Assembly (NCBI GenBank): GCA_902789245.1
Contig: CADAND010000007.1
Location: 62,001 to 126,000 of the forward strand
Direction: 5' to 3'
From: an uncultured Bacteroidia bacterium
GTDB taxonomy: Bacteria; Bacteroidota; Bacteroidia; Bacteroidales; UBA932
Length of the DNA stretch: 64,000 nt
The notes under the pieces are model-generated. The model was given only the letters and a program-made list of their open reading frames with translations. It did not search any database and was not told the DNA's origin. The position numbers and the translations under genes were made by a program. Of the stretch, positions 1 through 9,300 are shown one piece after another (position 1 is the first letter of the stretch; the number at the start of each line of letters is the position of its first letter).

Positions 1-618
1 GCGGTAGGCCACGCCCATCTTGTCGCAGACGTCCTGCTTGATGTAGTCCGGCAGGCGCAGCTCGTCCGGGGCGATGAGCACGACCTTGATGTCTTTGTAG
101 CGCGAAAGCGCCTTGATCAGGGAGTGGACCGTGCGGCCGAAACGGAGGTCGCCGCAGAAGCCGATGGTGATGCCGTCGATGTGGCCGAGCTCACGCTTGA
201 TGGTCAGCAGGTCGGTGAGCGTCTGCGTCGGGTGGCTGTGGGAGCCGTCGCCGGCGTTGATGATCGGCACGCGGGATACCTCGGACGCCACCAGCGGAGC
301 ACCCTCGATGGGGTGGCGCATCGCGATGATGTCCGCGAAGCAGCCCACCACGCGTACGGTATCCTGCACCGTCTCGCCCTTGCTGACGGAGGAGTTCTGC
401 GGATTGGAAAAACCGAGGACGTTGCCGCCGAGCTCCATCATCGCGGCCGTGAAGGACAGGCGCGTGCGGGTGCTCGGTTCGTAGAAGAGCGTCGCGAGCT
501 TCTTGTGGGCCATGCTGCCCTGGTAGCGCTCGCGGTGGGCGATGATGTCTTCGGCCAGCGCGACGATCTGGTCGATTTCCTCTTTGGTGAGGTCGGTGGG
601 ATCGATAAGGTGTTTCAT
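1..618 (-). CDS. pyrB: Aspartate carbamoyltransferase catalytic subunit (partial, C-terminus outside window)
   Basis: The enzyme transfers the carbamoyl group from carbamoyl phosphate to L-aspartate, the first committed step of pyrimidine synthesis. The first 206 residues are visible. The carbamoyl-phosphate motif STRTR starts at residue 49, SVSKGET holds the essential loop Lys at residue 80, and HPTQ is at 129-132. These are diagnostic for the family, which is about 305 residues long. The start ATG overlaps the pyrE stop codon (ATGA), so the two are translationally coupled and pyrB is distal in the pyr operon. The reading frame is open to the window edge. Whether pyrI follows cannot be seen. 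Confidence 0.97.
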   Translation of the reverse strand, partial: MKHLIDPTDLTKEEIDQIVALAEDIIAHRERYQGSMAHKKLATLFYEPSTRTRLSFTAAMMELGGNVLGFSNPQNSSVSKGETVQDTVRVVGCFADIIAMRHPIEGAPLVASEVSRVPIINAGDGSHSHPTQTLTDLLTIKRELGHIDGITIGFCGDLRFGRTVHSLIKALSRYKDIKVVLIAPDELRLPDYIKQDVCDKMGVAYR

Positions 619-1223
619 AAACTGTTGCGGAATTGCAGGATCTGTTCTTTCTGGGCAGGGGTGATGTAGTTCTCCTCGACGGCGACGTCCACGAGGGCGT
701 CGAGGTTGCTGAGCGAGTAGTTCTTGACGTTGGCGGCGGCCAGGCGGTCGATGCCCTTCTTCAGGCCGTAGGTGAAGATGCTGACGATGCCGAGCACCTC
801 GGCGCCAGCCTCGCGCAGGGCTTCCACCACGTCGATGGCGCTGCCGGCCGTGGAGATCAGGTCCTCGATTACGACGACCTTCGTGCCGGGATCGAGCCGG
901 CCTTCGATGCGGTTGGTGCGGCCATGGCTCTTGGCTTCGCCGCGGACATAGCCCATCGGCAGGTCGAGCAGGGTGGCGGTGATGGCGGCGTGGGCGATGC
1001 CCGCGGTGGACGTGCCCATCAGCGCTTCGGCCTCGGGGAAGTGCACCTGCACGAGCGAGGCGAGGCCCGCTTCGATGCGGGAACGGACGGCCGGGGAGGA
1101 CAGGGTGAGCCGGTTGTCGCAGTAGATCGGGCTCTGGATGCCGCTGGCCCAGGTGAACGGTTCCTCCGGGCGGAGGAAGACAGCCTTGACGGCGAGTAAT
1201 TGCTTAGCAATCAGTTTTTCCAT
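615..1223 (-). CDS. pyrE: Orotate phosphoribosyltransferase
   Basis: It joins orotate and PRPP to give OMP. The 202-residue protein has the PRPP-binding motif [12 protein letters not shown] at residues 116-127 and the flexible catalytic loop KSHGRTNR near residues 98-105, both typical of type I OPRTases. I chose the ATG at 1223 rather than an upstream in-frame start at 1268, because the family begins near this Met and the extra residues fall in a palindromic repeat in the spacer. The stop overlaps the pyrB start. A 77-nt gap separates it from pyrF, the only sizeable gap in the operon. Confidence 0.95.
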   Translation of the reverse strand: MEKLIAKQLLAVKAVFLRPEEPFTWASGIQSPIYCDNRLTLSSPAVRSRIEAGLASLVQVHFPEAEALMGTSTAGIAHAAITATLLDLPMGYVRGEAKSHGRTNRIEGRLDPGTKVVVIEDLISTAGSAIDVVEALREAGAEVLGIVSIFTYGLKKGIDRLAAANVKNYSLSNLDALVDVAVEENYITPAQKEQILQFRNSL

Positions 1224-1253
1224 ATCTCTTTTATTTATATATCCTTGTGCTTG

Positions 1254-1280
1254 GAGATTCCAGGTCAAGCCCGGAATGAC
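1254..1280. repeat. Palindromic intergenic repeat, ATTCC(G)GG family member
   Basis: The spacer between pyrF and pyrE holds GAGATTCCAGGTCAAGC followed by CCGGAATGAC, an imperfect inverted repeat with arms GTCATTCCGG and CCAGGAATCTC when read on the minus strand. It matches the layout GTCATTC-GCCGG...CCGG-GAATCTC seen at 18344-18373. The repeat is inside the operon, so it may form a hairpin in the mRNA and affect stability. Confidence 0.6.
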
Positions 1281-1300
1281 TCAAAAAACCGGAATGAAGT

Positions 1301-2008
1301 TTATTCCTGCTGCAAAAACTCCAGCAGGCAGCGCCGGTAGGCGGCGACGGGATCCGGGGCGGCCGTCACGGGGCGGCCGACCACGATGTAGTCGGAGCCG
1401 ATCTCGCGGGCGCGGGCGGGCGTGGTGATGCGGACCTGGTCGTCAGCGGCCGCGTCGGCAAAGCGGATGCCCGGCGTGATGGTGAGGAATTCCGGGCCGC
1501 AGGCGTTCTTGACCATCGCCGCCTCCAGCGGCGAGCAGACGACGCCGTCCAGACCGGCTTCGCGCGCGTTCTGCGCGTATTTCACGATCGTGTCGTTGAT
1601 GCTCGCGCCGATGAGCAGCTCCTGCTGCATGCGCTCCTCGCTGGTGGAGGTGAGCTGCGTGACGGCGATCAGCAGCGGGCGGGTGCCGTCTTCGCGGGTC
1701 AGGCCCTCGACGGCGGCGCGCATCATCTCGATGGTGCCGGCCGCGTGCACGTTGCACATGTCGATGTCCAGCCCGGAGAGGACCTTCATCGATTTGCGGA
1801 CGGTGTTGGGGATGTCGTGGAGCTTGAGGTCCAGGAAGATGGGATGGCCCCGGCGCTTGATCTCGCGCACGATGTCCGGGCCTTCGGCATAGAACAGCTC
1901 CATGCCGATCTTGACGAAGGGTTTGCGGCTGCCCTCGAAGCGGTCGAGGAAGTCCAGGGTCTGTTGCCTGCTTGCGAAGTCGCAGGCGATGATGACGTCT
2001 TTTGCCAT
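1301..2008 (-). CDS. pyrF: Orotidine 5'-phosphate decarboxylase
   Basis: It decarboxylates OMP to UMP, the last step of the de novo pathway. The 235-residue protein carries the catalytic Asp-Lys-Asp array in [11 protein letters not shown] (D60, K62, D65) and the phosphate-binding VVGRPVT near the C-terminus. Length and motif place it with the short Bacillus-type PyrF proteins. From memory, many Bacteroides annotate the longer type 2 enzyme, so this may mark a lineage difference. The start lies one base after the pyrD stop. Confidence 0.95.
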   Translation of the reverse strand: MAKDVIIACDFASRQQTLDFLDRFEGSRKPFVKIGMELFYAEGPDIVREIKRRGHPIFLDLKLHDIPNTVRKSMKVLSGLDIDMCNVHAAGTIEMMRAAVEGLTREDGTRPLLIAVTQLTSTSEERMQQELLIGASINDTIVKYAQNAREAGLDGVVCSPLEAAMVKNACGPEFLTITPGIRFADAAADDQVRITTPARAREIGSDYIVVGRPVTAAPDPVAAYRRCLLEFLQQE

Positions 2009-2009
2009 G

Positions 2010-2927
2010 CTATACGGTTCCGATAATATCTTGTAAACTATTGATTCCGAGGCTGTCCATCAGTGCGGGCAGGGCTTCGGTGATCTCCGCGCAGACCATC
2101 GGGTTGCGGAGATTCTCCGCGCCCACCTGCACGGCCGTGGCGCCGGCCATCATCATCTCGATGACGTCCTCGGCGCGCCGCACCCCGCCGCAACCCATCA
2201 CGGGGATGCTGCAGGCATGGGCCACCTGGTACACCATCCGCAGGGCGAGCGGGAAGACCGCGGGTCCGGAGAAGCCTCCCATCTTGTTGGCGATCACCGG
2301 CTTTCGCCGGCGGATGTCGATGCGCATCCCGAGCAGGGTGTTGATCAGGGTGATGCCGTCCGCACCGGCATCCTCACAGGCCCTGGCGATGGACACGATG
2401 TCCGTGACGTTGGGGCTGAGCTTGATGAAGACGGGCTTGTGCCGGACGGCCTCGCGCACCGCCTTCGTGACGGAAGCGGCCGACTGCGGGTCGGTGCCGA
2501 AAGCCATGCCGCCGGCGTGCACGTTGGGACAGGACACGTTGACCTCGATGAGGTCGATGTCCGGGCACGCGTCGGCGCGGCCGCAGTTGTAGGCGTACTC
2601 CTCGACGGAGAAGCCGCTGATGTTGGCGATGATGGCGCCGCGGTAGATGCGGCGCAGGGCGGGGGCCTTCTCGGAGACGAGCACCTCGATGCCCGGATTC
2701 TGCAGGCCCACGGAGTTGATCATGCCGGCGGTGCACTCGGCGATGCGCGGCGTGGGGTTGCCGAAGCGCGCCTCGCGCGTGGTCCCTTTCAGGGAAATGC
2801 CGCCCAGCACGTTGAGGTCGAAGGTGTCGGCGAGCTCCAGCCCGAAGCCGAAGGTCCCGCTGGCGGGGACGACCGGATTGGCGAGCTGCAGGCCGCACAG
2901 GGAGACGGAAAGATCTTTCGTTACCAT
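2010..2927 (-). CDS. pyrD: Dihydroorotate dehydrogenase, class 1B catalytic subunit
   Basis: It oxidises dihydroorotate to orotate using FMN and passes electrons to PyrK and then NAD. The 305-residue protein has NSVGLQNPG (71-79) and [12 protein letters not shown], with Cys133 as the catalytic base. That cysteine, together with the adjacent pyrK, marks class 1B rather than the Ser-containing class 2 enzyme. I start it at the ATG at 2927, which overlaps the end of pyrK by 7 nt. An AGGAGG sequence lies at Shine-Dalgarno distance, but it also encodes KEEV of PyrK and may be coincidental in this phylum. Confidence 0.95.
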   Translation of the reverse strand: MVTKDLSVSLCGLQLANPVVPASGTFGFGLELADTFDLNVLGGISLKGTTREARFGNPTPRIAECTAGMINSVGLQNPGIEVLVSEKAPALRRIYRGAIIANISGFSVEEYAYNCGRADACPDIDLIEVNVSCPNVHAGGMAFGTDPQSAASVTKAVREAVRHKPVFIKLSPNVTDIVSIARACEDAGADGITLINTLLGMRIDIRRRKPVIANKMGGFSGPAVFPLALRMVYQVAHACSIPVMGCGGVRRAEDVIEMMMAGATAVQVGAENLRNPMVCAEITEALPALMDSLGINSLQDIIGTV

Positions 2928-3784
2928 AGCACTTCCTCCTTGTCGAAGACGGGGCCGTCGGCGCAGACGCGCCGGGGGCCGGATGCGGTTTGGACGGTGC
3001 AGCCGTAGCAGAAGCCGGCGCCGCAGCCCATGCGCTCCTCCAGGCTCACTTCGCCGGGGGCGGACAGGGCGGCGCAGACCGCCTTCATCATGGGCAGCGG
3101 GCCGCAGGTGTAGAATCGGTCGAAGACGGGCCCAGCCGCTGCGATGGCGTCGGTGACGAAGCCCTTCGTGCCCACCGAGCCGTCCATCGTGGCGATGTGG
3201 ACCGGCACGCCGAGCGCCTTCAGCTCGTCGACCAGGCAGATCTCGTCGGCCTTGTTGAAGCCGAGCACGGCTGTGGCTTTCTTTCCCTGCGCAAGCAGTT
3301 CTTTGGCAAGCAGATAAAGCGGAGCGGCGCCCAGGCCGCCGCCGATCAGCAGTGCGTCGGAGCTGCATTTCTCCGGATGGAAGCCGTTGCCCAAACCAGT
3401 TAGGCAGTTCGCGCGCGAGCGTTGTGGAGCCGGGGTGTCCAAGTATTTTTCGGGCGCTTTTTTCGCGCCCGGAAAAACCTGGACCCCAGGCGCGTTGGCC
3501 ATAACCGGCCCTTCCGGGGCGCCGGCCAGGAGTTCCAGGGCGGAACCAGGAGCCATCCCGGAAAGGACCTTCGTCCCTTCGCCGACGACTTTATAATAGA
3601 GGACGAGCCCGTCGGGCAGGCAGTCGCTGACGGAGATCGGACGGCGCAGGTAGTACCCCGGGATGTCGATATCGACAAACTGCCCGCTGCACACCGCCAC
3701 CGGGCCGTCCGTGCGCAGCACCAGGCGGAACGTATCCCGCGCCACCGCGTCGTTGCTTTCGATATGAAAAATGCTTTTCTGCAT
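2921..3784 (-). CDS. pyrK: Dihydroorotate dehydrogenase electron-transfer subunit with an in-frame insertion
   Basis: This FAD/[2Fe-2S] subunit carries electrons from PyrD to NAD. Visible are the FAD motif RRPIS (48-52), the nucleotide motif GGGLGAAPL (148-156) and the cluster cysteines C254, C259, C262 and C274. The usual GPLGNGF stretch is split. After LLAG (86-88) come about 40 extra residues, then GLGNGF (130-135). The protein is 287 residues against about 255-260 typical. The insert is encoded by a GC-rich DNA palindrome (3430-3490), so it looks like a palindromic element captured in frame rather than a natural loop. It starts 3 nt after the pyrC stop. Confidence 0.93.
   Translation of the reverse strand: MQKSIFHIESNDAVARDTFRLVLRTDGPVAVCSGQFVDIDIPGYYLRRPISVSDCLPDGLVLYYKVVGEGTKVLSGMAPGSALELLAGAPEGPVMANAPGVQVFPGAKKAPEKYLDTPAPQRSRANCLTGLGNGFHPEKCSSDALLIGGGLGAAPLYLLAKELLAQGKKATAVLGFNKADEICLVDELKALGVPVHIATMDGSVGTKGFVTDAIAAAGPVFDRFYTCGPLPMMKAVCAALSAPGEVSLEERMGCGAGFCYGCTVQTASGPRRVCADGPVFDKEEVLW
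3430..3490. repeat. Palindromic element inside pyrK
   Basis: The inner arms are TTTTTCGGGCGC (3446-3457) and GCGCCCGGAAAAA (3465-3477), around a 7-base loop. The outer arms are CCGGGGTGTCCAAG (3430-3443) and CCTGGACCCCAGG (3478-3490). Read on the coding strand it is open and supplies PyrK residues about 99-119, which no PyrK motif explains. It could fold as a long hairpin in the pyr mRNA. Confidence 0.75.
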
Positions 3785-3787
3785 AGG

Positions 3788-5053
3788 CTATTCAGCTTCC
3801 CAGACGGGCTCTCCGTCTTTCAGTGTCAGGATGACGCGGCTGCGGACGGCCTTGCCCGCGAAGGGCGTGGCCTTGCCGAGGGACAGGAAGTCCGCCGGAT
3901 CCACCGTCCAGGCGGCGTCGGGGTCGATGACCGTGAGGTCGGCGCGCTCGCCGGGGCGCAGGCCGCCGGCCAGCCCGAAGGCGGCGCGGGGGCCGGAGGT
4001 CAGGGCCTCCACCACACGCTCCACGGAGACCTTGCCGGGAAGGACGAGATCGGTGTAGAGCACCGCCCAGGCTGTCTCCAGCCCGACGACGCCCATGGCG
4101 CTGCGGGCGAGCCCGCGGGCCTTCTCCTCGGCGCTGTGCGGCGCGTGGTCCGTAGCCACGGCGTCGATGGTGCCGTCGCGCAGGCCTTCGATGAGGGCCT
4201 CGCGGTCCTCGGCGCGGCGCAGCGGGGGATTCATCTTGAAACGTCCGTCCTCCTGGAGGTCGTCCTCGCAGAGGCTGAGGTAGTGCGGCCCCGTTTCGCA
4301 GGTGACGCGCACCCCGCGGGCCTTGGCCTCACGGATGAGCGCCACGCTCTCCGCGCAGGAGATGTGGCAGACGTGGTAGCGGCAGCCGGTTTCCTCCGCG
4401 AGCCGGAGGTCGCGCCCGATCTGGCCCCATTCGCTCTCCGAGCAGATGCCCTTGTGGCCGTGGGCGGCGGCATAGCGGCCGTCGTGGATGTAGCCGCCGT
4501 GCAGGAGTGTGTTGTCCTCGCAGTGCGCGGCGATGATCACGCCCTCGCGGGCGGCGGTCTGCATGGCGCAGCGCATCATGGCCTCGTCCTGCACACCGCT
4601 GCCGTCGTCGGAGAAGGCGCAGCAGCGTCCCTTGAGCGCGGCGATGTCCACGGGCTCCAGCCCCCGGCGGCCGCGCGTGATGGCGGCGTAGGGGAGGACC
4701 TCGATGCAGGCATCGCGGTCGATGATCTCCTGCTCCAGGGCCAGGGTCTCGGGGCTGTCGGGCACGGGGTTGAGGTTCGGCATCGCGCAGACGGTGGTGT
4801 AGCCGCCGTGCGCGGCGGCCAGCGACCCGGTGCGGATGGTTTCCTTGTAGCTCTGGCCGGGCTCGCGGAAATGGACGTGGACGTCGACGAAGCCGGCGGA
4901 AATCCACTTCCCGCTGCAGTCCACGACCTGAGCGTCGGAGGCCTCGACGATGTCGGGCCCGATGGCGGCGATGCGGCCGTCGCGGATGAGTACGTCGCCC
5001 CGGCGCTGGCCGGCGGCGTCGATCAGGGTTCCTCCTTTGAGCAGTCTGTCCAT
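3788..5053 (-). CDS. pyrC: Dihydroorotase
   Basis: It cyclises carbamoyl-aspartate to dihydroorotate. The 421-residue length fits the long amidohydrolase-type dihydroorotases. DVHVHFREPG supplies the metal ligands H59 and H61, and ATDHAPHS near residue 300 supplies the catalytic Asp. Its start codon abuts the stop of the MgtC-like gene with no spacer, and pyrK follows 3 nt downstream, so it is the second gene of the pyr operon. Confidence 0.95.
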   Translation of the reverse strand: MDRLLKGGTLIDAAGQRRGDVLIRDGRIAAIGPDIVEASDAQVVDCSGKWISAGFVDVHVHFREPGQSYKETIRTGSLAAAHGGYTTVCAMPNLNPVPDSPETLALEQEIIDRDACIEVLPYAAITRGRRGLEPVDIAALKGRCCAFSDDGSGVQDEAMMRCAMQTAAREGVIIAAHCEDNTLLHGGYIHDGRYAAAHGHKGICSESEWGQIGRDLRLAEETGCRYHVCHISCAESVALIREAKARGVRVTCETGPHYLSLCEDDLQEDGRFKMNPPLRRAEDREALIEGLRDGTIDAVATDHAPHSAEEKARGLARSAMGVVGLETAWAVLYTDLVLPGKVSVERVVEALTSGPRAAFGLAGGLRPGERADLTVIDPDAAWTVDPADFLSLGKATPFAGKAVRSRVILTLKDGEPVWEAE

Positions 5054-5683
5054 TTACTCCATGATTTCCACCCGGATGCCGGGCATCGCCGAAAGGCGTT
5101 CCAGCAGCGCGAGCGGGCTTTCTTTCTTGTTGGTACGCAGGTTGATCTCCGCCTTGACGAGCTCGCCCTCGCGCAGGATGGCGAACCACACCACCTGCTT
5201 GCCCAGTGACTCGATCGCCGCCTGCAGGACCTTGTCGTCCGCGGCGGAGAGGGTGGCCGTGATCTGGCGCTCGCCCATGCTGGGGATGAGGAAGTGCATG
5301 ACCTCGAGGCAGAGAATCATTAGGAAGGTGCAGAGAATGCTCATCTCATACATGCCGCCGCCCATGCCCAGGCCCACGGCGCCCGTCACCCAGAGACCGG
5401 CCGCGGTGGTCAGGCCGCTGATGTGGCGGTTCTTCATGATGATGCCGGCACAAAGGAAGCCGAGGCCGCCCACGACACCGGCGGCGACGCGTGAAGCGTC
5501 GAACCTGTTGGCGTCCGGGAAGCCGTAAATGGAAATGGTCATGAACAGGGCTGAGCCCAGCGCCACGAGCATGTGGGTCCGGAGGCCGGCCCCCTTGCCG
5601 CGCATTTCGCGCTCATAGCCGATGGCCGCTCCGAGCAGGGCGGCACCCAGCAGGCGGAGAGGCAGTTCCAGGGCGATTGACAT
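5054..5683 (-). CDS. MgtC/SapB-family membrane protein
   Basis: This 209-residue membrane protein has the MgtC/SapB N-terminal hallmarks: a helix ending in GYEREMRGKGAGLRTH, then VALGSALFM, RVAAGVVGGLGFLCAG and LTTAAGLWVTGAVGLG. Four or five transmembrane segments cover residues 1-135. The last 70 residues form a soluble ACT-like tail (VWFAILREGEL). Family members act in low-magnesium adaptation, and some modulate membrane ATP synthase or other transporters. The role here is unknown. I start at the ATG at 5683 because an upstream in-frame start at 5758 would precede the promoter. It is the first gene of the pyr operon. Confidence 0.88.
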   Translation of the reverse strand: MSIALELPLRLLGAALLGAAIGYEREMRGKGAGLRTHMLVALGSALFMTISIYGFPDANRFDASRVAAGVVGGLGFLCAGIIMKNRHISGLTTAAGLWVTGAVGLGMGGGMYEMSILCTFLMILCLEVMHFLIPSMGERQITATLSAADDKVLQAAIESLGKQVVWFAILREGELVKAEINLRTNKKESPLALLERLSAMPGIRVEIME

Positions 5684-5715
5684 ACGGTTTTGGGTTATGA
5701 GATGAATCCAAATGA

Positions 5716-5723
5716 CAAAGATA
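5716..5723 (-). promoter_or_regulatory. -7 box of the pyr operon promoter
   Basis: On the minus strand this reads TATCTTTG, an exact match to the Bacteroidota -7 consensus TAnnTTTG. Transcription should begin near 5709, leaving a leader of about 25 nt before the MgtC-like gene, too short for a riboswitch. A TTTTTG at about -33 is present, with slightly long spacing. Confidence 0.65.
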
Positions 5724-5757
5724 CGGAAAAATCCCGTCGCGCCCGCGCAAAAATGCA

Positions 5758-5767
5758 CGCACGTGCG
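5758..5767. promoter_or_regulatory. Palindrome in the divergent pyr/pur control region
   Basis: CGCACGTGCG is a perfect 10-bp palindrome between the divergent pyr and pur promoters, about 50 nt upstream of the predicted pyr start and 80 nt upstream of the pur start. The AT-rich direct repeat TGTAAAATGTAAAATG follows at about 5784. Position and symmetry suggest a regulator site. No protein is assigned. Confidence 0.4.
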
Positions 5768-5812
5768 AGAAAGTTATTAACAATGTAAAATGTAAAATGT
5801 CGATAACTTTCC

Positions 5813-5843
5813 TTGCAAGGAGTTTCAGTTTGTTGTAAATTTG
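5813..5843 (+). promoter_or_regulatory. Promoter of the pur operon
   Basis: TTG at 5813-5815 (-33 element) is followed after 20 nt by TAAATTTG (5836-5843), an exact -7 match. The start should lie near 5849, giving a leader of about 13 nt before purE. There is therefore no room for a purine riboswitch, and control must be at the promoter. Confidence 0.75.
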
Positions 5844-5861
5844 CAGCTTGTTAGTTCGAGT

Positions 5862-6329
5862 ATGAAAGTCAGCATTATCATGGGATCCAAGAGCGACTGG
5901 GAGGTGATGTCAGCCGCTTGCGAGACCCTCGAACAGTTCGGGGTCCCCTACGAGAAAAAAGTCATCAGCGCACACCGCACACCTCAGTTCTTCAGTGAGT
6001 ACATGGCCACCGCCCGCGACCGCGGCGTGGGCATCGTGATTGCCGGCGCCGGCGGCGCCGCCCACCTGCCCGGCATGGCGGCCGCCCTGACTTCGCTCCC
6101 CGTGATCGGCATCCCGATCAAGAGCAAGGCGCTGAACGGGCTGGATTCCCTGCTGTCCATTGTACAGATGCCTTCCGGCATTCCCGTCGCGACGATGGCG
6201 ATCGACGGAGCCAAGAATGCCGCCCTCTACGCCATCGCCATGCTCGCCCTCCAGGACGCCGGCCTTGCGGCCAAGCTGGAGGACTTCCGGAAGAAACAGG
6301 CAGAAAAGGTCCTTCAAACCGAGATATAA
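5862..6329 (+). CDS. purE: N5-carboxyaminoimidazole ribonucleotide mutase
   Basis: It converts N5-CAIR to CAIR in purine synthesis. The 155-residue protein has GSKSDW (8-13), [18 protein letters not shown] and [12 protein letters not shown], the class I PurE signature that implies a partner PurK. No purK is in this window. I use the ATG at 5862. An earlier in-frame CTG/TTG region would begin at the transcription start. It is the first gene of the pur operon, and purL starts 3 nt after its stop. Confidence 0.95.
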   Translation: MKVSIIMGSKSDWEVMSAACETLEQFGVPYEKKVISAHRTPQFFSEYMATARDRGVGIVIAGAGGAAHLPGMAAALTSLPVIGIPIKSKALNGLDSLLSIVQMPSGIPVATMAIDGAKNAALYAIAMLALQDAGLAAKLEDFRKKQAEKVLQTEI

Positions 6330-6332
6330 ATT

Positions 6333-9300
6333 ATGAATGCACACCGCATCTTCGTAGAAAAGTGTTCGGAGTTCCAGGTTGAGGCGCAGAGCCTCAAGAA
6401 CGAGTTCAACGAAAACCTTTCTCTCTCGCTGCGTACCCTGCGGCTCCTGAATGTCTATGATTTGTTCGGCTTCTCCGACGAGCTGTTGGAGAAATGCCGC
6501 TACACGGTCTTTGGCGAGGTGGTCACGGACACCGTGACGGACGACTGCCCGCTCGAAGGCAAGAAATACCTGGCCGTCGAGTACATCCCCGGCCAGTTCG
6601 ACCAGCGGGCCTCCTCGGCCCTGGACTGCGTCCACCTGATCGACCCGTCGGCCGACGTGCAGATCCGCTCCTCGCGCCTGCTCATCTTTGACGACGACCT
6701 CTCCGACGAGACGCTCGCCGCCATCCGCCACTACTACATCAACGCGGTGGAGTCCCGGCCCAAGGATCTCGGCCGCCTGCAGCCGGAAGGCAAGGCGGAG
6801 GTGAAGCCGCTCGCCTCGCTTGCGGGCTTCACGAAGATGCAGCCCGCGGAGTACGCCGCCTTCTGCAAGCAGTGGGGCCTGGCGATGAACACGGACGACC
6901 TCGCCGAGGTGGTGCGCTATTTCACGAAGGAAGGCCGCGACCCGTCCGAGACGGAGCTGCGCATCCTCGACACCTACTGGAGTGACCACTGCCGCCACAC
7001 GACCTTCACCACCGAGCTGACGGACGTCCGCGTGGACGATTCCTTCGCCAAGGAGGAGATCGAGGCGGAGTACCGCGAATTCCTGTCCGTCCGCAAGGAG
7101 CTGGGCCGCGAGCAGAAGAGCCTCTGCCTGATGGAGCTCGCCACGATCGGCGCGCGCGTGCTGCGCAAGCGCGGTCTGCTGGAGGACCTGGAGCAGAGCG
7201 AAGAGAACAACGCCTGCAGCATCTTCGTGGACGTGGAAGTGGACGGGCAGCCGGAGAAGTGGCTGCTGCAGTTCAAGAATGAGACGCACAACCATCCGAC
7301 CGAAATCGAGCCGTTCGGCGGTGCGGCCACCTGTCTGGGCGGCGCCATCCGCGACCCGCTCTCCGGCCGGGCCTACGTATACCAGGCGATGCGCGTGACG
7401 GGTGCCGGCGACATCAACGCCGCCGTAAAGGACACCCTGGCGGGCAAGCTCCCGCAGCGCATGATCAGCCGCAAGGCGGCCCACGGCTATTCCAGCTACG
7501 GCAACCAGATCGGCCTCGCCACCACGCACGTGCGTGAAATCTATCACCCCGGCTACACGGCCAAGCGCCTCGAAGTGGGCGCCGTGGTGGGCGCCGTCAA
7601 GGCGGAGAACGTCCGCCGCGAGAGCCCCGCGCCGGGCGACGTGATCCTCCTGCTGGGCGGCCGCACGGGCCGCGACGGCATCGGCGGCGCCACCGGCTCC
7701 TCCAAGGAGCACACGGGCGCCTCGCTCGAGACCTGCGGCAGCGAGGTCCAGAAGGGCAACGCCCCGGAGGAGCGCAAGCTCCAGCGGCTTTTCCGCCGCC
7801 CGGACGTGACGCGCCTCATCAAGAAATCGAACGACTTCGGCGCGGGCGGCGTGAGCGTCGCCATCGGCGAACTGGCCCCCGGCCTGGACATCTACCTGGA
7901 CCGCGTGCCGACCAAATACAGCGGCCTGAACGCCACCGAGCTCGCCATCAGCGAGTCCCAGGAGCGCATGGCCGTGGTGGTGGAAGCGAAGGACCGCGCG
8001 GCCTTCGAGGCCCTGTGCGGCGAGGAGAACGTCGAGGTGACGCACGTCGCCGACGTGACCGACCGCGGCCGCATGCGCATGAGCTACCATGGCGAGACGG
8101 TCGCCGACCTCTCCCGCGAGTTCATCGACAGTGCCGGCGCGAAGCACTATTCCCAGGCGGTCATCGGCGCCGTCGAGGACATCGATCCGTTCCGCCGCGA
8201 GCCGGCGGGCGAGACCCTGAAGGAAAAGATGGTCGCGACCCTGTCCGACCCCAACGTGGCCTCCCAGAAGGGCCTCGTGGAGATGTTCGACTCCACGATC
8301 GGCCGTTCCACGGTGCTCATGCCTTACGGCGGCGCCCTGCAGGCCACGGAGACGCAGGTGTCCGTGCAGAAGCTCCCCGCCGACGGCTACACCGACACGG
8401 CCAGCATGATGGCCTTCGGCTACGACCCGTTCCTGTCGAGCTGGAGCCCGTACCACGGCGCCGCGTACGCGGTGGTGGACGCCTGCGCGAAGGTCGTCGC
8501 CGCGGGCGGTGAATGGTCGGGCATGCGCTTCTCCTACCAGGAGTACTTCGAGCGCATGACAGCCGACCCGCACAGCTGGGGCAAGCCGCTCTCCGCACTG
8601 CTCGGCGCCCTGAAGATGCAGCTCGCCTTCGGCCTGCCGTCCATCGGCGGCAAGGACTCGATGAGCGGCACCTTCGAGCACATCAGCGTGCCGCCCACCC
8701 TGATCGCCTTCGGCGTGACGACGGTGGACGCCCGCCGCGTCATCTCCCCGGAACTCAAGTGGGAGGGCAACAAGCTCTACCTCATCAAACATACCCCGCT
8801 GGCCAACCGCATGCCCGACACGGAGCAGCTGAAGGCCAACTGGGACTTCGTCCACGAGCAGATCGCCACGGGCAACGTGGTGTCCGCCTGGGCCCTGGGC
8901 CGCGGCGGCGTGGCGGAAGGCCTCGCCAAGATGGCCTTCGGAAACCTCTTCGGCGTGGACGTCAAGCTGGACGAGCGCCAGCTCTTTGACCTTGGCTACG
9001 GCTCCATCCTCGTGGAAGCGGAGGAGGCGCTGGACTTCCCGCAGGCCATCCTGCTCGGCGAGGTCACGCCCGGCGAGGACGGCCTGCTGCGCATCGGCGG
9101 CGAGCGCATCTCGATCGACCGCCTGATGGAGGCGAACGCCGGCAAGTACGCGAAAGTCTATCCGGCCAGGGTTCCCGCCGCCCATACCAAAATGCTGAAC
9201 TATATCCCGGTCTTCCCGGGCACGAACTGCGACTACGACACCGCCAAGGCGTTCCGCCGGGCGGGGGCCGACGTCAGCTTCGGCGTGTTCCGCAACCTCA

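Noticed and set aside
2928-2940. A strong Shine-Dalgarno for pyrD
   Set aside because: AGGAGG here also encodes PyrK residues KEEV, and other genes in this window lack such sites.
5784-5800. TGTAAAATGTAAAATG as the start of a longer repeat array
   Set aside because: Only two copies of a short AT-rich unit; it may be part of the promoter region but gives no array.
5844-5861. A purine riboswitch before purE
   Set aside because: The predicted leader is only about 13 nt, far too short.
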